Assembly (NCBI RefSeq): GCF_022647325.1
Contig: NZ_CP071407.1
Coordinates: 186,001-250,000 of the forward strand
Reading direction: 5' to 3'
Origin: Pantoea deleyi
Lineage (GTDB): Bacteria; Pseudomonadota; Gammaproteobacteria; Enterobacterales; Enterobacteriaceae
DNA: 64,000 bases
Positions 16,925-25,790 of the stretch are shown here, in pieces. The translations under genes were made by a program, and so were the position numbers. The notes below the pieces were generated by a model, which saw only the letters and a program-made list of their open reading frames with translations, did not search any database and was not told the origin of the DNA. Numbering within the stretch: position 1 is the first letter of the stretch; each line of letters begins with the position of its first letter.

Positions 16925-18559
16925 TTAGGGTTTTTCCAGCCAGGCGCTGTAGAGCGCCGGACGACCCACGGCTTCAAAACGGACCCCTTTCAGCCAAGGC
17001 GCGCCAGCATAGACCTGCGGCTCTTCAAAAATGGGGATGACGTAGGCCTGGTCCAGCAGATAGCGCTGAACATCGCCCGTCAGCTTAAGTCGTTTCGCTG
17101 GATCGACCTCCGCAGAGATGGCGACCAGCAGCTGATTCAGCCTCTCATCACGGAAGTTTTTCACTTTGTCGCTGGATCCGCCTTTCTGCAGCAGGTTGTC
17201 ACGGTTGGCAGGATAGAAGCTGCTTTTGATGACATCCGGATCGGCGCGACCGACTTCCGTCACGTTCAGCGGCGTTTTAAGCGGATCGAGGTTATCCAGC
17301 GTTTTGCTACCCGCATCGCCAGCTTTGACAGTGAGCAGGACACCTGCCTGCCGCCACTGCTGCGCCACCAGCTGCAGGACCTCTTTGTTCTGCGGCTGTG
17401 GCAGGGATTCGTAGACGGTCAGGGCCAGCCGCTGTCCCGCTTTCTGCCGGATGCCGTCTGGGCCGGGCTGCCAGCCCGCCTCATCCAGCAAAGCTCTGGC
17501 TCGGGTGAGGTCAAACGTGAGCTTATCCGACAGATTGACGTATCCCGCCGCCGTCGTCGCCACCACAGAGGTCGCCTGTGGATAGTTGGGTGAGAAGAGG
17601 GTCTCAACCACCTGCTTCGCGTTGGTGGCGTGCAGCAGAGCCTGTCGAACGCGGATATCACTGACCAGCGGATTATCGGGACGGAAACTCAGGCTGTCGT
17701 TAACGCCACGGGTAGGGGCGGCATAGACCGGGTACGCCTGATCTCTGGCCTGTTTCTCATCATACGCCTGCACCTGACGGATCAGCCCCGCCTGACCCGC
17801 CAGCAGCGCACCGATGCGCACGCTGTCTTCCGGCGTCACAATCACTTTGATGCCGTCGAGATTAGCCGGGCCCTGCTGCTGAATATTCTTTGGTCCCCAC
17901 TGATACGCTTTGCGGGCGACCAAATCCACCTCCCGGCCCAGTTTCTCATCGCTGACCACAAAGGGGCCGGAGCCGATGATATGTCGTGCATCGCCGAGTT
18001 GATCGAAACTGCGTGCCAGCGTACTCAGCGAAACCAGACCGGATCCGATAGTGGCGGTTCCCTGTAAAAATCCGGGCGAAGGTTTTTTGAAATAGAACTT
18101 CACCGTCAGCGGATCGATTACTTCGCTGCGTTCGTAATTATTAATGACCTCGGATACCGGCAGACGTAGCGCCTTATTTCCCAGGCCATAGGTATCGAAG
18201 TTTTTAGCAACCGCATTCGCATCTAGCGGCGTGCCATCTGAAAAGGTGACGCCCGGCCGTAATTTAAAGGTGTATTCGGTTTTATCTGCATTGGTGGTCC
18301 AGCTTTCCGCAATCCAGGGTTCAACCTGCAGCGTTTCAGGATTCTGCCAGGTTAATTTATCGGTGATCTGATTGAGGATGCCGCCATTCGGATAAAACCC
18401 CCCGGCGGGTGGATAAAGATTGGTATGTGCCTGCTGCTCAAGATAAATCAGCGTGCCGCCTTTAACCGGCGCGGCCAGCGCATGAAAAGAGAGTGTCCCG
18501 GCAAGTAAAGTAAAAACCAGCCTCTGCGTGCGTGGTTTAACGCGAAATAACGTCTTCAT
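16925..18559 (-). CDS. ABC transporter substrate-binding protein, peptide/opine type
   Basis: 544 residues of the SBP_bac_5 family. A signal peptide ends near FHALAAPVKGG. Family blocks include WIAESWTTNADKTEYTFKLRPGVTFSDGTPLDANAV (in pieces) and a C-terminal PIFEEPQVYAGAPWLKGV. It resembles the KPN_01854 group of binding proteins found with this gene set. It is the first gene of the operon running to the VOC gene. The start MKTLFRVKPR was chosen for its AAGGA ribosome site, and a frame 21 bases longer begins with a poor context. The ligand is not known. A peptide-like or N-acyl compound is suggested by the downstream amidohydrolase. Confidence 0.88.
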   Translation of the reverse strand: MKTLFRVKPRTQRLVFTLLAGTLSFHALAAPVKGGTLIYLEQQAHTNLYPPAGGFYPNGGILNQITDKLTWQNPETLQVEPWIAESWTTNADKTEYTFKLRPGVTFSDGTPLDANAVAKNFDTYGLGNKALRLPVSEVINNYERSEVIDPLTVKFYFKKPSPGFLQGTATIGSGLVSLSTLARSFDQLGDARHIIGSGPFVVSDEKLGREVDLVARKAYQWGPKNIQQQGPANLDGIKVIVTPEDSVRIGALLAGQAGLIRQVQAYDEKQARDQAYPVYAAPTRGVNDSLSFRPDNPLVSDIRVRQALLHATNAKQVVETLFSPNYPQATSVVATTAAGYVNLSDKLTFDLTRARALLDEAGWQPGPDGIRQKAGQRLALTVYESLPQPQNKEVLQLVAQQWRQAGVLLTVKAGDAGSKTLDNLDPLKTPLNVTEVGRADPDVIKSSFYPANRDNLLQKGGSSDKVKNFRDERLNQLLVAISAEVDPAKRLKLTGDVQRYLLDQAYVIPIFEEPQVYAGAPWLKGVRFEAVGRPALYSAWLEKP

Positions 18560-18772
18560 GGTGAATTCCTTTGTTATCAATTGCCTCAGCAGGCGGAATC
18601 ATCATCGAATGACGCAACACACAGATAAAGTAATGATTTGGTCAAAGCTTATCTGAAATTAATCAATGCGGGCCTGGCGGGGAATTAATGCGGGAGAAGT
18701 AACAGGCGGAATGGCAAATAAGTGTCTGCCATTCCGGAGGGTTTATTTAATGAAGGTCTGACTGCAGAGGGG

Positions 18773-20002
18773 TCAGGATTCGGCGCATAATCTGCGCTGA
18801 CCGGCGCGCAGAAACGCGCTGACCAGACCCAGCCACAGCAGACCGCAGATCAGGTTGACCAGGCTGAACCCTCCGCTGCCGTAACTGAAGTAGGCCGTTT
18901 TGGCGGCCTCAATGCCGAGCGCGATGATCAGAATCGTCACCATGCCCACCATCGCGGCTACGCTGCCTTTTCCGGCATGGCTGGAAAAAAGCGTCATGCG
19001 GTAAAGTCCGGCATTGACCAGTCCGGTGCCGAAGCCGTAAAGACTCACGCCCGCAGTGAGCCACAGATAGTTCTGCGGATTCAGCACGGTGGCGGTTGCC
19101 GCGACGATCAGCCCGCAGACCACCGGCCAGGCCCCGATCCTGATCGGCTGTTCAATCGACAGACGGCTGGATAAGCGTCCCAGCGTCAGGTTACCCGCAA
19201 TCATGGCGGCAAAAACCGGCAACTGCAGCAGCGCATAGTCGATACGGCTGAGTTGCGCGCCGTGCATTAAAATCACGGGGGATAACGCCACCCAGGCGAT
19301 GCAGGGCACGGTGACCAGTCCGATAGCGAACGAACCGCGCATCACCTGGCGATCTTTCAGCAGCGCGCCATAATCGCTGATGATCGACCCCAGCGACAGG
19401 GGCTTCTGACGATCGCCCGAGGTTTCCGGCATCGCGTACCACAAGCCGGCCAGCGCCAGCGCTGCGACGGCGCCCGTCAGCCAGAACAGCGTGCGCCACT
19501 CACCCACGGTCAGAAACGCCGCGCCCGCCAGCGGACCGGCGAGCGGCGCCAGCAGGGCGACATTCGCCATCAGCGCCATCATTTTAATGCTGAGTGATTC
19601 CGTAAACGCCTCCTGTATCGCCGCGTAACCCACCGCGCCGATGAAGCAGAGACTGATGCCCTGCAGAAAACGCAGCAGCACGAACTGTTCGATGGAGGTC
19701 ACCCAGTGGGTCGCGATGCAGGAAAGTGTAAAAAAGGCCACACCGCTGAGCAGCACAGGACGGCGGCCCACCCGATCTGACAGCGGGCCGAGCAGCCACT
19801 GCAGCAGAATCCCGCCCATCAGATAGGCGGTCAGCGAGGCGGAAACCCACTCCGGCCCGACCTTAAACTCCTGGGTCACCAGCAGCATACCCGGCTGGAT
19901 CATGTCATGGGCGATATAGGTGGCAAACTCGAACAGCACCAGCGACAGCGGAAAGATCAGATGTCGCCGTGTCAGCCGGGCGATCGGTTGAAAGGAAGTC
20001 AT
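18773..20002 (-). CDS. dfoS: MFS exporter of the desferrioxamine cluster (DfoS-like)
   Basis: 409 residues, 12 predicted membrane helices, MdfA/Cmr-like drug-proton antiporter family. Motif A is LLGPLSDRVGRRPVLL (loop 2-3), and a membrane-embedded acidic residue lies in helix 1 (LFEFATYIAHDM). It follows dfoC in the same direction with a 77-base gap, the position of the dfoS exporter in Erwinia and Pantoea dfoJACS clusters, so it probably secretes desferrioxamine. The start MTSFQPIARL was preferred over an ATG 42 bases upstream because the longer N-terminus (MLAARSAVISQ) is atypical. Neither has a strong ribosome site. Confidence 0.8.
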   Translation of the reverse strand: MTSFQPIARLTRRHLIFPLSLVLFEFATYIAHDMIQPGMLLVTQEFKVGPEWVSASLTAYLMGGILLQWLLGPLSDRVGRRPVLLSGVAFFTLSCIATHWVTSIEQFVLLRFLQGISLCFIGAVGYAAIQEAFTESLSIKMMALMANVALLAPLAGPLAGAAFLTVGEWRTLFWLTGAVAALALAGLWYAMPETSGDRQKPLSLGSIISDYGALLKDRQVMRGSFAIGLVTVPCIAWVALSPVILMHGAQLSRIDYALLQLPVFAAMIAGNLTLGRLSSRLSIEQPIRIGAWPVVCGLIVAATATVLNPQNYLWLTAGVSLYGFGTGLVNAGLYRMTLFSSHAGKGSVAAMVGMVTILIIALGIEAAKTAYFSYGSGGFSLVNLICGLLWLGLVSAFLRAGQRRLCAES

Positions 20003-20079
20003 GATGAATACCTGAGAAATAACAGCAGAACGTGCGGCCAGCAAGGTGGCCGCACGGAGGAAGTGTGACAGTGTAACGA

Positions 20080-22434
20080 TTAACGCCAGCGGGCAATCGG
20101 GTTATCCAGTGTTCCGGCAAACTTCAGATTCTCAGCCGGATCGGCGAGGTTGATCATCTGCTGATTATTTGCCAGCTGAAGACGGTTCAGGCAGGAGCGG
20201 GTAAACGCCGGTGCGAACATGTCATAGCGCGCAAACTTCGCGGCATGTTCCGGGTGCGCCTGCTGGTAATCCTTCACGCACTGCGCCACCGCCTGCCAGA
20301 ACGCCTCTTCCGGCAGCGTCTGCGACTGATGCAGGATCGCGCTGATAAAGCGGAAGATGCAGTCAAAGACATCGGTGAAGATCGACAGGAGCTTAAGCTC
20401 GTCCGGCACATCCACCGCCAGGCGCTGCACGCCCTCCGGCAGTACCGCGTCCGGGTTCATCACGGCGATCTCCTCGCCAATGTCCTTCATATAAGCCGCC
20501 ACCGGGACGTTATTCTCCAGCAGCATGATCAGGTTTTCGCCATGCGGCATAAACACCAGGTCATGCTGATAGAAGCAGTGCAGCAGCGGGCTGAGGTAGC
20601 AGGTCAGATAGCGATCGATCCACGCTTTGGCGGAGAGACCGGAGTCCGCGATCAGCGCGGGCAGCAGAGGCTGCTGCCGCTGATCGACATGCAGGAACGC
20701 GGCCATGGTCATCAGGCGCTGACCCGGCTGCAGGCTGGCAGCCGGGTTATCCCGCCAGAGTGCAGCAAACATCTTTTTATAGGCGGAGTCTCCTTTGATC
20801 GCCTGTTCGTAGGCGCGATTGTGATAACCCACCGCCGCCACCTCGCGCAGGATGCGGAAATCGCAGCGCTTCAGCCACGCATCGTCGGCGACCAGCGCGG
20901 CCAGCCAGCCATTAATGGCCGGAGTGGTCGCCATATAGTAGGGCGACAGGCCGCGCATAAAGCCCATGTTGAGCACGGAGAGGGCGGTTTTGACGTAGCG
21001 TTTCGACGGCGCACTGCGGTTAAAGAAGGTACGGATGGACTGCTGCGCCTGGTAGGCATCGTCACCGGTGCCGAGATAGACAATCTCATGGCGGGCGACG
21101 TCTGCGGCAAACACCGTCAGCAGTTTATTGTTCCACTGCCAGGGGTGAACCGGCATCAGGATATACTCTTCGGCCGCCAGCCCTTTCTCGGTTAACTGCG
21201 CGGTAAACGCGTTCAGCGTGGTGTCACCCAGTTCGTCGCGCATCAGCTGCTCATAGCTCAGTTCGCTCAGGCTGGAAAAATGCGCATTGCGGCGATGCAC
21301 GGCAACCCAGATAAGGTGAACCGGCGCGGCGGCTTCCGGCGCAAAGGCCAGATAGTCACGGGCGTCGAAGCCGATGCGTCCGTTATTGGCGACAAAGCAG
21401 GGGTGTCCTTCGGTCATCGCCGCTTCCACCGTCTGGAAATCGGCAGAAACCAGCGCCTGGCTGTCGGGGTTAGGTTTCTGACGTTTATAGACGCTGCTGC
21501 ACAGAGTGCTGCTGATCTCCTCCATGTAGGTGGCCAGCAGCGGCTGCGGGATACCAATCTCCGCGTTGAACTCCACGATAAACTGCAGCGCATCCAGCGG
21601 CAGCGCGCGCCCGTTCTCCTGTTTGCGCAGCGAGTCCGCGTCGATCTCCCAGTGGTCCAGCGCCAGCCTTGCGGCGCGGAAATGATAGCTGGCTTCACCG
21701 CCCGGCACCGTCAGCTGATAGGCGTCGCCGCCCGTGGCCTGTGGCGCGATAATTTTTTCATGGGCAAACTCGGCGATCGCTTTACGAATGAGCATGCGGT
21801 TTGCCTGGATCCAGTGTTCGCCGGTCAGATGGGTGCCGTCGGTCAGTGAAGCGGGGGTATCCATAGTCTGCGACTCCTGCAGTAACGCGTGTTGATAATC
21901 TTCCCGCTGGCAGAAGGCCAGCCAGGCGGTTTTATGCCCCAGGTCGAGGGTATGCTGATAGCGGAATCCGGCGCGCCGGTTCAGGACGTGGATCTTCTCG
22001 TTGCGCACGTCCGGCTCCACGACGACCCGGTTCACCTCCGGGCGGCTGAACAGGTAGTCCATCACCAGGGTGAAAACCTGCCAGCTGAACGCCCTGATCG
22101 GCTGGCTGGCGGGCGCTATAAGGATGTGCATGCCGTAATCATCGGGCGCGGCCGGGTAGAACTTCCCGATCTCGTCGTCAGCGGCGCGATAGCACTCAAT
22201 CAGACAGACCGGCTGATCGTTGCAGCAGCCGATCAGCGCCGCATGGGGATCGGCGGTGGTCAGCGTCTGATAGAACGCGGCAACCTGCGCCAGGCTGTGT
22301 GACTGCATCCCCCAGAAGCGGGCATAGTCGCGAGTGACCCAGCTGTGGATCAGGGGCGCATCGCTCTCACGCATCGGTCTCAGGGTAAACCGGCCAGCAG
22401 GGCGGTCGGCCGTAAACAGTGGTGGTGTGTTCAT
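20080..22434 (-). CDS. dfoC: Desferrioxamine synthetase DfoC (acyltransferase + NIS synthetase)
   Basis: 784 residues, the length of Erwinia amylovora DfoC, with two domains. Residues 1-180 are a GNAT-type N-acyltransferase (FTLRPMRESDAPLIHSW; HVLNRRAGFRYQHTLDLGHK), which should succinylate N-hydroxycadaverine. Residues about 200-784 are an IucA/IucC-like NRPS-independent siderophore synthetase with the ATP/citrate-site motifs TEGHP (341-345), MPVHPWQ (428-432) and FMPHGENLIML. Together they would make and join N-hydroxy-N-succinylcadaverine units into desferrioxamine. It lies 1 base from dfoA's stop, so translation is probably coupled. Confidence 0.93.
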   Translation of the reverse strand: MNTPPLFTADRPAGRFTLRPMRESDAPLIHSWVTRDYARFWGMQSHSLAQVAAFYQTLTTADPHAALIGCCNDQPVCLIECYRAADDEIGKFYPAAPDDYGMHILIAPASQPIRAFSWQVFTLVMDYLFSRPEVNRVVVEPDVRNEKIHVLNRRAGFRYQHTLDLGHKTAWLAFCQREDYQHALLQESQTMDTPASLTDGTHLTGEHWIQANRMLIRKAIAEFAHEKIIAPQATGGDAYQLTVPGGEASYHFRAARLALDHWEIDADSLRKQENGRALPLDALQFIVEFNAEIGIPQPLLATYMEEISSTLCSSVYKRQKPNPDSQALVSADFQTVEAAMTEGHPCFVANNGRIGFDARDYLAFAPEAAAPVHLIWVAVHRRNAHFSSLSELSYEQLMRDELGDTTLNAFTAQLTEKGLAAEEYILMPVHPWQWNNKLLTVFAADVARHEIVYLGTGDDAYQAQQSIRTFFNRSAPSKRYVKTALSVLNMGFMRGLSPYYMATTPAINGWLAALVADDAWLKRCDFRILREVAAVGYHNRAYEQAIKGDSAYKKMFAALWRDNPAASLQPGQRLMTMAAFLHVDQRQQPLLPALIADSGLSAKAWIDRYLTCYLSPLLHCFYQHDLVFMPHGENLIMLLENNVPVAAYMKDIGEEIAVMNPDAVLPEGVQRLAVDVPDELKLLSIFTDVFDCIFRFISAILHQSQTLPEEAFWQAVAQCVKDYQQAHPEHAAKFARYDMFAPAFTRSCLNRLQLANNQQMINLADPAENLKFAGTLDNPIARWR

Positions 22435-22435
22435 C

Positions 22436-23728
22436 TCAGCGCTCCGTTTTAGCCGGGAAAGTCTGGAAGGCGATCTGACGCTCGATCGGGTAGACCTCGC
22501 GTCCGGTCAGCTCGCGCAGCAGCACGGAGTTGCGATAGCAGGCCATGCCCAGATCCGGGGTAACAAAGCCGTGCGTATGCAGCTCGGCGTTCTGCACAAA
22601 AATCTGATTGTGGTGGTCGATGCTGTAGTTGCGCTGCACGTCGTAGCGCCCCTTGTCATCCCAGCGCAGGCGCGATGCGATCCCCTCTAAAAACATTGGC
22701 GGCTGATAGTGATAGCCGGTCGCCATCACCAGCCCTTCCGTGCGGCGGGTAAAGGTGCACTCCTGCTCCTCCTGATGGAGTGTCAGCTCGAATTCCCCCT
22801 GTGGCAGCCAGCGCATCGCGGTCAGGGCCGAATGGGTAAAGAGATTGACGTTCAGGTTACCGTCGAGCTGTTTAACGTACATCAGATCGTAGATGTCGTT
22901 GATCAGACTGCTGTTGATGCCTTTGTAGAGATTCTTATGACGGGCATTCAGCGCATCGCGGGTGTGGGCGGGCAGGGCGTGGAAATAGTCGACCCACTCC
23001 GGCGAGGTCATCTCCAGCGTCAGCTTGGTGTACTCCAGCGGATAGAAACGCGGCGCGCGGGTGATCCAGTTGAGCTGATAGCCAAAGCGGTCGATGTCGG
23101 TCAGCAGATCGTAATAGATCTCGGCCGCGCTCTGGCCGCTGCCCAGCACGGTGATCGACCGCTTCTGCTGCAGTTCAGCTTTATGCGCCAGGTAGTGGCT
23201 GGAGTGGGTCAGGCGCTGGCGGTGCGGCTGACTGCACTCGGGCATCCAGGCCACCGGGCCGGTGCCGAGGATCAGGTGACGCGTCAGATAGCGCTGTTTC
23301 TCCCCGCTGCGGGTGTCGGTGACCTGCACCTGATAGAGGCCTGCGGCCTCATCGTAGCTGACATAATCCACATGACTGTTCCAGCGCAGACTGGAGAGCC
23401 GCGAACTGGCCCACTGACAGTACTGGTTATACTCTTTGCGCATCAGGAAGAAGTCTTCCCGGATATAAAACGAGTAGAGCTTTCCCTTCTCCTTCATGTA
23501 GTTGAGCAGGCTATAAGGACTGGTGGGATCGGCGAGCGTCACCAGATCGGCCATAAACGGCGTCTGCAGGTGGGCGCTTTCCAGCATCATCCCGGTGTGC
23601 CAGTCGAAGCCCGGATTCTGATCCAGGAAAAGCCCCTTCAGCCCCTCAACCGGCTCACTCAGGCAGGCCAGGCTCAGGTTAAACGGGCCGATACCGACGC
23701 CAATAAAATCGTATACAGGCTTTTCCAT
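22436..23728 (-). CDS. dfoA: Cadaverine N-monooxygenase DfoA
   Basis: 430 residues of the lysine/ornithine N-hydroxylase family. The FAD-binding motif is DFIGVGIGPFNLSLACL (residues 6-22), the NADPH-binding motif is ITVLGSGQSAAEIYYDLL near residue 195, and the C-terminal ATGYHYQPP motif is present. It hydroxylates the amine made by DfoJ. The order dfoJ-dfoA-dfoC with 1-base gaps is the conserved operon of Erwinia and Pantoea. Confidence 0.94.
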   Translation of the reverse strand: MEKPVYDFIGVGIGPFNLSLACLSEPVEGLKGLFLDQNPGFDWHTGMMLESAHLQTPFMADLVTLADPTSPYSLLNYMKEKGKLYSFYIREDFFLMRKEYNQYCQWASSRLSSLRWNSHVDYVSYDEAAGLYQVQVTDTRSGEKQRYLTRHLILGTGPVAWMPECSQPHRQRLTHSSHYLAHKAELQQKRSITVLGSGQSAAEIYYDLLTDIDRFGYQLNWITRAPRFYPLEYTKLTLEMTSPEWVDYFHALPAHTRDALNARHKNLYKGINSSLINDIYDLMYVKQLDGNLNVNLFTHSALTAMRWLPQGEFELTLHQEEQECTFTRRTEGLVMATGYHYQPPMFLEGIASRLRWDDKGRYDVQRNYSIDHHNQIFVQNAELHTHGFVTPDLGMACYRNSVLLRELTGREVYPIERQIAFQTFPAKTER

Positions 23729-23729
23729 C

Positions 23730-25292
23730 TCAGTTCGCTCCCTGACTGACCGCGCTCAGCGCAGAGGCACGCACCTGTTCCCGGCCGTAATGTGTGATCA
23801 GGCTCAGCACATCTTCGATGTCCGCAGGGGTGGTGGTGGGGTTCAGCAGCGTGAATTTCAGATACTGGCGTCCGTCAACCCGGGTGCCGGCCACCACCGC
23901 ATTCCCGGCGCGGAACAGCGCTTTACGGATAGCGGCGTTAATCTCATCGATCTTCGCATCGCTGGTATGTTTGCCCGGAACGAAGCGGAAAATCTGGGTG
24001 GTCAGCTCCGGAGCGTGCAGCACTTCGATGGCAGGATGCGCGCTTAACAGCGCATGGGCAGACTCGGTCAGCGTAATCAGGGAATCGAAGGCGTCTCCCA
24101 GCGCTGCCGGTCCCATCACGCGCAGGGTCAGCCACATTTTCAGCGCGTCGAAGCGGCGGGTGGTCTGAATGCTTTTATTGACCAGGTTAGGCGTACCTTC
24201 CTGCTGAGCGCTCAGCGGGTTCAGGTAATCCGCATGGTGGGTGACATGCTTCAGATTCTGGCTGTCACGGACGAAGAAAGCGCCGCAGCTGACGGTCTGG
24301 AAGAACGATTTGTGATAATCGACAGTGACCGAATCCGCCCGTTCGATACCGTTAAGACGCGAACGGTGCTTCTCAGAGACCAGCAGCCCGCAACCGTAAG
24401 CGGCGTCAACGTGCATCCACAGGCCAGACTCTTCGCAGAGGCGGGCGATCTCCGGCAGCGGATCGATGCTGCCAAAGTCGGTGGTGCCGCTGGTGGCGAC
24501 GACGGCAATCGGGATCAGCCCCTCGCTGCGGCAGCGCGCAATCTCCTGTTTCAGCGAAGCCACATCCATACGGTAGTGTTCGTCGTGATCCACGGCGATC
24601 ACCGCGTCATAGCCCAGGCCGAGGATCGCCATCGATTTCTGGATACTGAAGTGACTGAGTTTCGAGGTAAAGACCCGCCATCTGGGCGCGGTCTCCGGCA
24701 GGCCACGCTGCTTGATCAGATGACCAGGATGATGCGCTGCACACCAGCTGTCACGCGCCAGCAGCATGGCCATGAGGTTGGACTGGGTGCCACCGCTGGT
24801 GAAGATCCCGTCCGATCCGTCAGGCAGCCCGATGCGGCCCAGTGTCCAGTCGATCACCTTCTGCTCAATCAGCGTGCCACCGGCACTCTGATCCCAGGTA
24901 TCGACCGAGCTGTTGACGGCGGCCATGATCTGCTCGGCCATCAGAGAGGGCAGCACGACCGGGCAGTTCAGATGGGCCAGATATTTGGGATGGTGGAACC
25001 AGACGGCGTCGCGCAGATAGAGCTGGCTCAGCTCCGCCAGCGCCGCCTCGTTGTTGCCCAGCGGGCGATCCAGATCGACGCCGCTGAACTCGGCCGCCAG
25101 CTCGTGGGGCAGAATGCCGCTGAAGGGTTTCTCTACGCCGGTGACGGTGCGGGTCATCAGCGCCAGCACCTCCTGAGTCTGCTGCGACCAGGCTGCCAGT
25201 TGCTGATCGTTAAAAATGGCGGTGTCAGCCGTGCTGGCAATCGCGGCTGGCGCGGGTTCCCGTGCCGCCTGGGTGGATGAGCGTAAAAGCAT
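23730..25292 (-). CDS. dfoJ: Lysine decarboxylase DfoJ (PLP-dependent, group II)
   Basis: 520 residues. Group II amino acid decarboxylase (glutamate/DOPA decarboxylase fold) with the PLP lysine in SVTVDYHKSFFQTVSCGAFF, the cofactor-binding Asp in MHVDAAYGCG, and the N-terminal KYLAHLNCPVVLPSL segment of DesA/DfoJ-type enzymes. It converts lysine to cadaverine, the first step of desferrioxamine synthesis. It is the first gene of the operon. A Fur box and a possible CRP site lie 215-305 bases upstream. Confidence 0.93.
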   Translation of the reverse strand: MLLRSSTQAAREPAPAAIASTADTAIFNDQQLAAWSQQTQEVLALMTRTVTGVEKPFSGILPHELAAEFSGVDLDRPLGNNEAALAELSQLYLRDAVWFHHPKYLAHLNCPVVLPSLMAEQIMAAVNSSVDTWDQSAGGTLIEQKVIDWTLGRIGLPDGSDGIFTSGGTQSNLMAMLLARDSWCAAHHPGHLIKQRGLPETAPRWRVFTSKLSHFSIQKSMAILGLGYDAVIAVDHDEHYRMDVASLKQEIARCRSEGLIPIAVVATSGTTDFGSIDPLPEIARLCEESGLWMHVDAAYGCGLLVSEKHRSRLNGIERADSVTVDYHKSFFQTVSCGAFFVRDSQNLKHVTHHADYLNPLSAQQEGTPNLVNKSIQTTRRFDALKMWLTLRVMGPAALGDAFDSLITLTESAHALLSAHPAIEVLHAPELTTQIFRFVPGKHTSDAKIDEINAAIRKALFRAGNAVVAGTRVDGRQYLKFTLLNPTTTPADIEDVLSLITHYGREQVRASALSAVSQGAN

Positions 25293-25502
25293 GTTCAGTT
25301 CCTGTGCGTGAATACCTAATACCCTGCTGACATAAAATCAGCAGCGCCGGATGTCCGCTCAACAACTCCAGTAAACATAAAACTAACTAACCAGACAAAA
25401 ACCCGGCCATCGGCTGGCAGAGTGTTTTCACCTTAAAAAGAGACAATGCCACAGATTATTTGTGGACTAATCAGCGTTAAACGCTTTGTTATATGCGGAT
25501 GA

Positions 25503-25531
25503 GATTGTAAATGTTAATCATTTGCATTCAA
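25503..25531 (-). promoter_or_regulatory. Fur-controlled promoter of the dfo operon
   Basis: GTAAATGTTAATCATTTGC (25507-25525) matches the Fur consensus at 14 of 19 positions with AATCATT intact. On the minus strand TTGAAT (25531-25526) and ACAATC (25508-25503) stand 17 bases apart with the Fur box lying over the spacer, the expected layout for iron repression of dfoJAC. Confidence 0.65.
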
Positions 25532-25575
25532 TTGTTTTATTGTGAAATTTTATTTATTAGCTGCTCTTATGTTGC

Positions 25576-25597
25576 AAATGTGATTTTGATCACATTT
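25576..25597 (-). promoter_or_regulatory. CRP site upstream of dfoJ
   Basis: AAATGTGATTTTGATCACATTT is a near-perfect palindromic CRP site (TGTGA-N6-TCACA with both flanks). Its centre is about 90 bases upstream of the start inferred for the dfo promoter, compatible with a class I activator position. No other gene starts nearby on the plus strand. Confidence 0.7.
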
Positions 25598-25748
25598 TTG
25601 ATTCGGAATCGTCCTTTTTTAAGGGGTAAACATGATGCTTCAGGGGCGAAGGAACAGGATTTGGGCGAGGGCAGCCCGGTCAGGAGCATGATCAGGCGGG
25701 ATAAAACAGTGCTATTAGGGTCACTCAACGGGACGGGACGTGAAGCAA

Positions 25749-25775
25749 CCAGAAAGCGCAGAGCGCGCTTTCTGG
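25749..25775 (-). terminator. 11-bp hairpin after the PTS operon
   Basis: CCAGAAAGCGC and GCGCTTTCTGG pair exactly around a 5-base loop, 16 bases past the EIIC stop. The T-run is weak. Confidence 0.55.
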
Positions 25776-25790
25776 CTGGAAGGGCGTGAC

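Noticed and set aside
20245..25280. Long open frames on the plus strand (300-400 codons) opposite dfoC, dfoA and dfoJ
   Set aside because: They are antisense shadows of GC-rich coding DNA: His/Arg/Gln-rich, without ribosome sites or recognisable domains, and the minus-strand genes are certain.
25511..25789. A 92-codon plus-strand frame between dfoJ and the PTS operon, downstream of the CRP site
   Set aside because: It starts in the Fur/CRP regulatory region, has no ribosome site, and its last part reads through the PTS terminator hairpin.
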